A stretch of DNA of 64,000 nucleotides from Aquila chrysaetos chrysaetos (lineage: Eukaryota > Chordata > Aves > Accipitriformes > Accipitridae): NCBI RefSeq assembly GCF_900496995.4, contig NC_044030.1, forward strand, positions 74,380,687-74,444,686. Direction: 5' to 3'. The translations under genes were made by a program, and so were the position numbers. The notes under the pieces were generated by a model that was given only the letters and a program-made list of their open reading frames with translations, did no database searches and was not told the DNA's origin. Below, piece by piece: positions 26,901 through 38,900 of the stretch (its first letter is position 1; each line of letters begins with the position of its first letter).

Positions 26901-29900
26901 TGTACTTTGGGAAGAAACTGTCCATACACTGCGGTATAATGAAGGACAGGGGCATGGCTCTTCCCATGATTGCCTGCTCTGAACAACAAGACCAAGTGTC
27001 CCGTAATGCCTACAGAGCTGTACCTACAACTGTAAATTAAGTGTCCAGAACCAATTCTCCAATACTAGACCCACCACACAGGAAATATCAGCTAGATCTT
27101 ATCTTCTAAAACAGGATAGCCAGGAACAGACTGCCTACAGAAAAATTCACTTGCTTGGAAATGGCCCATGTTAAACCATGCCAGGTTGTGCAAACAATGT
27201 CACAGCATGGACAATTGAGTACCACTACCTGGGGATGTTCCCTAGCACTGTGTAGTTTACTAGTACAGGTACAGATAGAAGGGCCAGCTGGGGCACCTCA
27301 AATTCCCAGTGGAAGATTCTTCCTGTTATTCTCAATGAACATTGCTTGTCATTGTTTCTCATTAAGACAGTAAAATAAAATAAATAAAGTTTCATGACAT
27401 TTTGAATGCATGTAAGTGCATGAACTTTTTGGTAGTTTTTAGTCATTAAGGAACTGTATGAGACTGTAGGTTCAGCATCATTAGTCTCATGGAAGTTTGG
27501 AAGAACTAATGGGGGTAGGTCTATAAACAAATGCGTATACACCATTGCATATTTACTATCAGTGACTGAATATGAGCAAATTCCAATCCTGAAGTGAGTA
27601 AAAGAATTGCTCCATTAATATTTGAACTAGAATCCTGTGTTAAAAATGTACATTCTCAGTCTGCATGTCTTGTTACTGCATCATATTTTTAAACTCACAC
27701 TTCAGTAAAAATTACCACATCAATAGACAAATAGATGCAGATAGTCCTGCACATTTCGTGGGTTTTCTGGCTTTGCAAAATTTGTTTCTTTGCAAGTCTG
27801 GTGTGAGTAGGGGTTGGCAGGCACTCCTGGAAGTTTTAAATTAATCAAAGTAGTTCTGAAACTAACAGGCTTCTGGAATAACACAGCTTCTATTTAATTT
27901 TTGAAGAAAACTAATACTAGGTGACTGGAAAACAAACCACAATAAAGACTCTGTGAAATTTATTTAAAACAGTTTGAAAATTATTTTAGTATCACCAAAC
28001 AAATAAAAACTGACAGAACTGTAGAACTTTTGTGTATACATGCACACGCATATATATCTGCATATATATATATGTAGATACATAAATATATATTATATAT
28101 AGGGCTAGTATGCATTAGAAGAATGAACCAGCAGTCATCTTAAGTATGATTAAGAATCCAAAGTAAAAGTAAGTGAAAATTTAATGAGCAGAATTTTGCT
28201 AAAAGAAGAAAAATGTATTCTTAATACTCTTTCATGAAGCTTGCTTCCTGAAAAACCTCGCTGAACTATGCGAAAGTTCAAAGAGAAGTGTCTTTAGAGA
28301 AAAGAATAAATCAAAGAATTTTATAATTTTCCGCATATTCAAGGTCTGAAAAACAATTTTCATTTACAAAAATTCCTTATTAGAAATATTCTAGAAATAT
28401 TTAATTAAAGTAGAGCTGGTGAGCCCAAACTAAAATACTTATTTCTGTTTGGAGCAAATTTTTTGTCTTATAGATACATTGTCAAACAAGTTAATAGCAC
28501 AGAATAGTTTCTTTAGAACAGGAAGGATTTTCACTTGAAATTAATTTATGGGGAAAGTAGGAAATGGAAGTAAAAAGTAAGCTTAATTAGTCTGATTTGT
28601 GGAACTATGGATAAGATAGATATCAGGCCTTCAATTTTCTGAAGAAAATTTTCACTAGAAAGAACCCTCAAAACCCAAAACATTTAAAATTCAGACTGAA
28701 TTTCTGAATGTGAATAAACCAAACAATATATCGTTCAATTAAGAGAGTTTAACAAAAGAATATTATTCAAAAGAGAAAAGAATTATAACCTGCATATAGT
28801 ATTCCTGTGTAACAAAGCCTGATCCAGCTACATCAACAGATTTGAAGCTATGCAGCGTTTTGAGAAGTTGTGTCACAGATGGCATTGGCCAAGGCTGTGC
28901 TGCTGCTAGCAAGAATCTGCGCCAGTCGGTAAGTTCTGAGTTCACTGTGAATGCAGATGCCAGATTTTGTAACTATAAAAACAAAATAATAAATACTGTC
29001 AAATATGTGTGCATAAAAATACCCTTTCTATGTATTACGTCTCCTTAGGTCTTTTTCCTGGTTAGGATGGACATGGTTCTGCAGTGAGATTTCAAAGATG
29101 TATAGAAGGACATGTATCACTAAACAAAACAGGCCACAGACCACTGTCTGTCAATGAGGCCAGTTGGCCTGTGCAGCCCTCTAAATAAATACTCGGACTC
29201 CTCAAACAGTTGTATCTATCTAAACTGCCTATGAGATAACGGCTCTTAGTACATGCTAAACCCTGAACCGTCCTCCATCTGGGAGAGCGCTAAGCATTGA
29301 ACGGACAATTTAGCAGCATGAGTACCAAATCTAGTAAATGCTTGGGCCTGTGCCTTGGCCCTATTTTGCTAACTCTTATGGGTGTCCACCACATGGCTTT
29401 TCTCTGCTCCAGCATTATTTTCAGTTAGAAAAAAGTAGTTGTAGAAAAGCTGCTTTGCAGCTTGCCGCATGTGCCTTTTTACCACTGAAGACGCTGTATG
29501 TGGACAGCAGAGTGGGGTACAGAACACAAATAGGAGAATACATGTAAAATCTCCTGACACAGCATTGTGAAGGCTGTATCTGATAGAGGGAACAAAATTG
29601 GCACAGTTCATTTCTGCACTAATGGTGTGGTGAGACCCTACTATGTACCTCTACGCTATCTTCTGCCCCACTTCCAGAATTCCTTGTCAAGGGAAGTGTC
29701 TGGTTTGTTCCAGACTGGAGTTTGAGAAGGAAGCAATGTGTTTACAGGAATAAGGGCCTGGGGCAACACAGAGTGAGACAATTTGATAATGTTGTAGATG
29801 TTATCTGCCCTAACGTTGGCAGGTACAGTACCACTTATTAGATTTTGAAAACTTATTTGAAATTCTATTAAGTCACACAATGATGAAATGGCGAGTTCAG

Positions 29901-32900
29901 TTCAGAATAGCTTGTGCAGAATAAATGTCTACCTTATATTATGCTTCATGCATCTCCTTTTGTATGTAAGTTCTTGCCTTCACTATAAATTTAAAAGTCT
30001 CATCTAAAAATGGTGCTTTTAAGGAAAGGAAATTCTGTTATTAAAATAAAAATAGTACTTAGAAGCACTAAAAGTTCTCAAAGCATAAAGAACATGGCAT
30101 ACATGCACATCATCTATTAATAAACAATTTTTTACTCATATAATTAATTTCCTGTGCTAAGATTAGATTTTTATGTACTGATGATGACAGTGGTGCCTAG
30201 TTTTCACTAAACTCAGTGGAAATCCATCATTCAGAAACTTTAAAATGGTTTACTCATGCAGTTCATCCGTGTGAAAAATATTTGAATAAGGCTGTTTCTC
30301 TCATGTAAAATCCAATTAAAATCTTGCAGTGAATCATGGCTCACTATCAGAAATAATTATCAAAAAATGCTAAAACAAGTAAATCTTTTCATTCCATAGG
30401 CTTACCAGCAACATCTGAAAGTAAAATTAATCAGAGAATTCAGTGATGGATAATTTGGAAAGACTAAATTACAATTTTTCATGTTCCTAAATCTGAAAAT
30501 CTTGGATAAATAAATTTAAGGTCATACAGCTCCAGATTTTATTCTCCTGTGTTGAAATGAAGAACATAAACAGTCTTATTTTAACTCCTGGAAATGGAAT
30601 TTTCAATGGTGTCTAAGGAACTGATATAATCTGAAAATCGTAAATAAACATAGTGCTGACACAAACATTTTATTTCTGGCACAGTGGCTTCCAGACTCTT
30701 TCTCTAGTGAAACAGAAGAATTTTAAGGAAAAAGTGTTAATGCCCTATAATAGTTATACTCTTGACTTTATCATAGTAAGGACAATGCTGCATCTTCTAC
30801 ACTAACCAATACTTCAGTTGAAATGAAAATAGGGGTTAACTTACATCTGGAAGTGTTAAGTTCATCCATGCATCGGGAAGGCAATTTGTTCCAAGATTCA
30901 AATTAATCAAGTCAATAAAAATGTCAATAAATACTTTCTTTTGTATAAAACCTAAGAAAAGAAAGATAATATATATAAAAAATTATATTTACCATTTTAA
31001 ATAGACTTCTTTTGTTAAAGGAATTCTATTTTTTTATTTAAATGGCCATATGGGAAAATTATTTATTTTGCTATTATGTACTATTGATAGTTGTAATACC
31101 TTTCAAGCCAAACATAAATTTTTCTCATTTAAAATAAATCATGTGTGGTCTGTCTAATAGCAAAATGTAAAATATTCCAATACACTGCAATTCTTTCAAT
31201 ACTTCTGATCTGCCCTGTGATCACTAACCCATCCTCATGCAATCCACACTGACAATTTATGAGTTATTGAATTCACAAATACCAATCACACACATATTCT
31301 ATGTAACGAATACCTACCTATCTTTTCTTTTGGTGCGCTCTATTTTAATCAACCATAAATCTATCTCTACTCTTGAAAGCAAGCATGTGTTAGAGAATAG
31401 AATGGAAAACGCACATGACTGTCTGTTAAACTTTGAAACAAAATTGAATTGCTTAAAAAGCTTTAAATACTTATAATAAAGTTATAAATAGATCCATCAA
31501 TTTTATTTTAAAGAAATCATAAGATAAAAATAAGTAAGTGCAAAAAATCCTGCTTGTTTTTTAAAATAGGCATGGATTTGCTTATAAACAAATAGAAACT
31601 TCAAACTTCATGCACAGGATTAAACCACAAAATTATGTATACTAAAATTTAACAGACAGATATGAGTCTTTTCTTTCAGAAATGGACTTTGCTGGCTAAG
31701 TGAGGATTCACTGCAAAACCTCTACAGTTATTGACAAAAAATGTAAAATTAAAGTTTCAAATAATCTAAATTTTGAGACACAAAGCTGATTTGGTCAGGT
31801 TATGATCACTTCCATAGTGTCAAAACAATAAGTTTTCAGATTACCTTTAAAGGCAAACACAATCAGTGAAATACTGGAAGGACTTACTTAATTTTTTTCT
31901 GTTTTACAGCCAAACATCTTCTCCTTTTGAAAAGGCACAGCTGTGCACATTTTATGGCTAACAATTTTTTTTCTTTGAAATGGAACAGTGAAGTGAAGTT
32001 TGTTAAGTTTATGAAGAAATATTTAAGTGGTAGGAATATTAAGAATGTGAATGAACATTAATTTTATAATGTCAGTATTCAAAATCAAGTTGCCAATTTG
32101 AATTAATTGTCTACTATATCTGTAGACCTGTTTGCCTCCAATCAGGAAAACCAGGAGTAATGCCCTCAGCACGTCTTAATACAGCAGAGAAATCCTATAC
32201 ATATATAAGCTTGGAGAGAACAGAAAAAAATAGATCTGCAAAGTTGAAAGTCCATTGGGACAAGAAGGAAGTGAGAAAGACCTGGACTTGAAGCCTTATG
32301 TCCTACAATAGATTTCAGCATGAAAGCAAAAGCTGGGAAAAAATACTGGCAGACTGGTAACAGTGCTCTGATGTCAGCTCTTGAAGGTTTTTGACTTATC
32401 AACTTTGAGACAGAACATCTTTTAAAAATCATGTGAGTTAGGCTGTTTACTGAAGCGCCTTGGATTGCTGATTTCATAATGTTAAGGTAACCAGAAACTT
32501 TTATTTTGATGAGAACTTCAAGCCACAAGAATCAGATGATTTCCATACAGCACAATAAAGCCTACATCACAGAAATATCATTATTGTGAGACTTCATAGA
32601 AGATTCAATAAACCTGGTAACTTTTTAGTGGTTCATGAGAAGAATAGGCTATGGTCCACCAAGGAGCCAGTGAAAACTTTATATTAAAATAACAGGAAAA
32701 AAATTTTACATCTTATTTGCAGTCTCAAATTGTCTAGTGCTTTACCATGGAAAGTCCAGCTACGATAATTTTTATTTCATGTTTACTAAACATTTCCCTT
32801 TCCACATCTCATCCCCAGTACTCTGGCAATCTAACTTGTTTCTCTCGCATTATTTTAGGGTTTAAACTGTTCAATTCCTACTATGATTTCCCTACATGAC

Positions 32901-35900
32901 AATAAAAAATGCTGTTCCTGTATTTCCTATGAGTTTCTGGCTTCCTAAAACAAAATTGAATTCTGGTTTTCTGCATGAAATTCTAAAAGGATACTAATAT
33001 CCTCATGTCACTTTTTGTGAGGTTACATGACTTCAGAAACATACCTAAAAAATATTTGAGGGGTGAGGAAATTAAAGAGCTTGAACCAAGAGATAATGTC
33101 AGAAATGGGCTTAAAGGCTCAGAGTCTAAAAAATTAAGCACAATTTATAGAACTTTGGATTGTCGAACATGCTAGAACATAGTTTTCAGGTAAATTTGAT
33201 GTTAGTTGATGCAAGCCTATGGCAAACATGAATTATTGTGAGACATTTAAGCACTGTCAGGTGATCTGCAGTGTCTACCCATTTTTATTCCTCTGTGGTA
33301 AATGTGAAGAAACAACCCTCTCTTTCATTCAGAGCTAAGCTACTTTCTATCTATTAATTATAGAATTGCTGATGTGCTGTAGGGTAATTTCTTTTACTTT
33401 ACTACCTTCTCCTGAAACATCCAAGGTGGGACAATTCCAAAGTGTCTTCAGAAAGTTGTAATAGTTCAAAAATTTCAAATGGAGTGTGACCTAATTCCTC
33501 CTTGTGACATAACTAGGAGGAATGAGGAAGTCTCAGAGAGAGAGGAAACCCCTCATAGGCATATAAAAAAGATATCAAATAACTTTCCTCAATGTATTTT
33601 TAAATATTTTGTCTAGATTTAATGTATTGTTTTTATATCATAGAGCATGGAACTGGTTTTGAATATCTGATTATATTACAAAAGAAAAGGCGATTCATCA
33701 ATTTAACTCAGGGGTTGCCAATGTTTTATAATCATGGAGAGATGCTATGACTGGGCAACTACACAGGTGGTGCTGAGAAAAGAATACTGGTATCTGCAAA
33801 TGGTACCCTGCAAGTGGTAAAATGAATTAATGTCTTCTGGGAAAGAAGGGGAAAATAGTTCCCAGAATCAACTTTGTCTACTAACAAGACTGGTTAAAAA
33901 AAAAAGTATGCTCTTCAGAAAATCTTTTTAAGTCCAAAAAAGAAGAAACCAAACCTAACAGGTTTTTGTTGAATGATGTAGAAGACTGACTAGAAAATTA
34001 ACTTATTAAATCTGTGGAAACACTTTTAATGAGAAGGGATAGCAAGCATTTTGGAAAAAGCATCAGAATTCAAAAAGATTTTGAAAAACTAGAGAGATGG
34101 TCAAGATCAGTAAGTTTCACTGGAAACAGATCAAAGCGCTTTGAGGAAACAGACTGCACAGGATTAGAATTCAAAGTGAACTTTACAAATTTGAGGTATA
34201 GTCTAGGCTAAGAAGGACACTATCCAATAAGAATAAATGTCAAGTGCCATACTGGGCTGAAATAATGAACTGCATAAATGTCACAATGGAAATCTTACTG
34301 GCAAAGTAAAATTTCTGTAGAAAAGGCTCTGGGCATTATGGCAGATTACAATATTGCCAGAAAGTACATGGTAAGACACTGGAAATAATCCAGTGCATTC
34401 TTTTCAGCTGTTAAATCTTCTGCTGGCATACAACTTGGAATTTGCAGATCTAGAAGGATGTATGGAAACTAAAGAGTGCCCTGAAGAAGGCAGCAAGAAT
34501 CATCACAGGCTTAGAAAACATGTCCTGAGAGGCAAGGCTGAAGGAATTCTGCTAGTTTCATCTATGAAAGGAAGATGATGAGAAGACATAGCAGTAGTTT
34601 TGCAGTTAAAACCAAATGTTACAAAGAGGATAGGGATAACACCCTCTCCATAGCTGCAGTTAGGAAGAATGGTAGGAGATAAAATTTATTTTCAGCAAAA
34701 ATATTTCAGATAGTAGTAATAAAACATATAATCAGAAGGACACCAAAGCACTAAGGAAAACAAAGCACACATTCTACAGTGGACTATTTTAAAAGCTTAT
34801 CAAAAAAGAACAAGGGGGAAATACTGGATACAGATTGTCTGACTAATCCCATTTTTAGACATGGATGAGTTTCTGATATTCCTTTCCAAATACTTGTTAT
34901 GATACTAAGATTTTGCTATTATTTTTCCAAGGGCAATGTATCCATTATCTTCAATCCAAATACTAAAAATGTGATGCTGCCACCATGCACCATGGAAGTG
35001 ACTTCAGTGTTATAGATTCTACATATACTTTTGTTCTTTATTTTGTTTTTTGTCTTCTGTTGTTGACATTCTGGGATTCTGGGGACACATTTTCAAACTT
35101 TTTCCAATCTTATCATATTTAAAATCTTCCCATTTGAAAACTTTGAGGGGAAAAACTTGGTATTATGTGACTGTGAGAGACTTAACGAATTAATGTCTCA
35201 AACATTGTGGTGGGGCAAGTTCTGCTTAAAGATGAACTCTGCATAACAACAAACCCTGTACAGCAAGGAACCACAGGTGAAAAGCCCATCAGCACAGACA
35301 TCAGCAACAGCTTGGGTAGGGCGTGCTGGAGGGTGCACAACTCCCTGTTCTGATAAGCTGTTCTGATACAAAGATCAAACAATGGTCTGCAGGGAAGGGG
35401 AAGTTACTCCCCAAACAACCCCCAAACCCAAAGGCTCACAAACTGCTCATTAGCCTAATGAGTTCGAGTTCCCACCCGAAGGAGGGGCAAGGAGATTATA
35501 AAAGGACACAAACTTAAGCCTCAGGTGCACGCGCCCAGTGGAACTGGACCCCTCGGCTGACTGAACCAATGCTGGACCCAGGACCAGTGAAATCTTTCTC
35601 TCTTCCTTTTTCTCTCTCTGTTTTGCTCTCTCTTTCTTTTTCCTTTTCCACAATCCCTACACCTCATCCCTTTAAGACATAAACTGCTGACTAAGTCTGG
35701 GACTAGGAGTGGATCCAGCCGCCCCTGGGCTCTTCTCTAAGAAGGAGTGTAGAAAGCAAGGGGGTCTGCTCTGAACCTCATGACTCAATGGGAGGGATCT
35801 CTCCCTGAATTGATGTACATGGTTACCACGGGTTACACGGGTCACTGAGGTAGTTCCATGCCAATTCCGGTTGTGAGAAACCCCACCACCCACTATCACG

Positions 35901-38900
35901 CCTCCCCAGTTCAGTTTGCTTCTGTCATGAATAAAATCTTTAACTGATCATTTGGTGCTGTTTCACCTTAATTTAGCCTGACGGAATTCCGAATTAAACA
36001 CGACTCCCTGGTCTGTCTAGCCCTGGTCGTAACAGTGACTTAACAGAAAATCCTTAGAATTAGAAATGCCACATATCTAATAAGGTACCCTTTCTAATAT
36101 ATATCCTGTCGCTTATTAGATAAAGAATAACTAAACATTTTTGTTATCTGAGAAATCACAAATGAAGATACTTCAGTGATGGATCTTTTATAATCAACCA
36201 TAGAATGCACAGTACTGATATCTTTTTCTGATCCCCACAGATTAACTCTACTTGAGTGGACTAACATCCCTTAATGAGGCATGCATTCAAAACCTACTCT
36301 ATTTCTGACATAGTATTTAGACCTAGAAGAAGCATGAATATATGCAAGATATGCAATATATGCAAGACACACAAAATAAGACTATATGTGTGTGTGTATA
36401 TATACATCTAGTATATCTTCTGCAATTACTAGACATGTTTTATATTGAAAGTAGAGAGTTGATCCTGATTAGAAAAGGGTTGATTTAAAGGTGAATGACC
36501 TCACATTCATTTCTCCCCAATTATTTCTAGTTCATCTTCATCACTGTTGGAAGAACTAAGAAGGGTCATGAAGGATTTCATTTTTAGCTCTCTTGTGATA
36601 TAACACATTGCTTTTTCCTTGATGGTAGAAATATATTGTGCTGCTATGCTTTACCTTGATTATTGATAATTTTATCAAGTAGAAAGTTGCATTTAGAACA
36701 TGTAGAAGTATGAAGTTCTGAAATCAGATACTTCTCTGAACAATTCTCATTCTCAGCTCCTAAATTAAAAATCAAGATACAGCATTCTTACTGCAACCCT
36801 CACAAACATTTTTACAGGTAATAAAAGTGGTTCAAGCTGTGAAGTATATTAGTCATATCCCAGCTGTAAGACTATTTGCTATGGGAAGACTGATTTGTGC
36901 ATTAATAATCGGCAATGGAAAATGGATCTGCTCTGCCTCTGTAGGAAAGTCTTCTGAAGGACAAGTGTGACAAAAACCTGTGAAAGGTCATATTAAACCT
37001 TATCCACAAGAGAATAAAAAGTAGCAACACATACAGATATGGAGAGAAGGTATGACCCAAAATTCATAGGCTACACAGGTCAAGCAATCATTTGACAGAA
37101 ATAATGCACTGATTTTCCACACATTTATGGAAAGAAAATCAAAGTTTTCAGAATCAATGAAGCTTCTTGAACTATTAAAGACTGATAGTAAGATGACAGT
37201 TAACTCCAGTGGTTATAATATATTATGACTCAGCTAAAAGCAATAAACAATTAGATAGAAGTTACGAGTCATCCCTCTGTCCACCAAGGTAACAATGTAC
37301 TCCATTATTTTTGTTCATTGTCTTCAGATTTACAGAATTCAGGTACAGAAGATTCAGCAGTGAACATAACGAAAAGGCATATTTGAACATTATAATAATT
37401 ATGAAAAAAATACAAATTTTACACTCATTAACCCTGCAAGGAATTCTGTTAAAGTGTCCATATAAGTTACAAGAAGATTGCAAAATAAAAAGTAACAATT
37501 TTGATCTATTCACTTCCACAGAGACTCTCCAAATCAAATTCAGAAGAGTAATCTGGTCTTTCATTTGTCATCATATCACCACCCTGTAGTCTTCTATTTC
37601 TCTGCCAAGTCACATTCCACAAATGAATAGCTTTATGGGGGTCAAATTTTTTGATATCTGGAGAGTTCATCTGAATTACCATAAGATCCGTCACACTTTC
37701 AGACCTTAGTTTAGAGTGCAAATGCATCATGGTGAGTTTCATTTGACTGAAGCCTCGCTCTGTTTCAGCTGAACTTGCTGGCAGAGTTAGGATCAAATCT
37801 ACTAATGCCAGGATGTTGGGATACTTCTTTGAATAATCTGAGTTCACTGAATCCCATGTCAAGGTCTGGATGTTCTGAAACCTAAAAAGCATGGTAAGAA
37901 ATATAATTATAACTATCACTAAATGTATTTCCATAATCCTTTTGAGTAAATCAATAAACAGACACAAATGAAGTTTATTACCTGTTATATAGCTCTAATT
38001 TCAACATGCTCCATTCAGTTTCTACTTCACCTATTTTCACACTAGCAGCTTCTAGTATGACTTCATAATGTTTAGTCAAGACAGATACTTCCTCTTCACC
38101 AAATTCTATAACAGAGGCAAACAATAAATATTTTTATGCTTTTAAAAAATTTAGAAGGTGCACTTCAAATGGCCACTACCATAGTTCTATACCTTGTTTC
38201 ATTTTGTGAGGCCATAGTTTAAAACTTCCAATAGTCGTTGCTCTCAAGACATCTTGACTTGCATCACAAAAACAATCACGTAGCCTCTTCACCAAATTAG
38301 TTAGTACTTTGGTTCGTATTGCGGAAATATTTCCATTTCCAACAAGCTGGTAACCATGAAAGTGCTGAACGGTCTCCATCAGCCGTTCCTTTGGACCAGG
38401 TCTGAAAGATACAGAATACAAAACAATATATAATACTCTTTTATTATATTCTAAGAGATCATTGTTCAGTTGTTAGCAATGCCAGACCTTGTTTGATACA
38501 TGTGGAGTGTTTCCAGCGTTGACTGCACAGTTGCAAATATGTCTGCAATGGAGGAGTTGTGATCCAGAGTAACACGTGACAGAATGTTGAGGACACTGAT
38601 GACATCCAACAGAAAGTGAGAAAACTTGACTATCTCCATTCTCAGAAGGAGGTGTAAAAGACCTTTGACTTTCTGCCGATTTGAGGCTCTTGAATCTCTT
38701 TCAATCTGGAAATCAATATAGAAAAATAAAGTGTCAGGTGTGTGGACCAAAATTAGCCATAGCAATTAATTTTTCCTGAAGTTACATTGAAATTTTAAAT
38801 AATTTACCTTACTCAGATGTAGAACAATTGCAGGATAACCTTTAAGGAGAATTTGTAGAGCTGTTTGTAGACGAGGAAGCCACTGGGAGCCTCCAACGCG

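Larger units (their letters stand above)
25770..30844 (-). other. SPEF2 introns between exons 10 and 13
   Basis: Three introns (25770-26442, 26536-28789, 28973-30844). Apart from the TA microsatellite at 28036 I see only unique AT-rich sequence. A stretch near 29150-29210 with ctaaataaatactcggactc looks LTR-end-like but is too short to call. Confidence 0.65.
30952..37505 (-). other. SPEF2 large intron, part downstream of the hAT gene
   Basis: Holds the ancient CR1-like fragment (34190), the 863-bp LTR (35172) and the TG microsatellite (36385). The remainder shows nothing recognisable. Any 3' UTR of the hAT-derived gene would lie just left of 37506. Confidence 0.65.

Noticed and set aside
29150..29215. 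Possible LTR 3' end with aataaa
   Set aside because: Too short, no TG...CA borders or target duplication. A single poly(A)-like hexamer is not enough.
33709..33731. hAT-like terminal sequence caggggttgccaatg as left end of the nested transposon
   Set aside because: No matching inverted copy (ending in cccctg) was found beyond 40 kb, and no 8-bp duplication could be paired, so it may be chance or an unrelated remnant.
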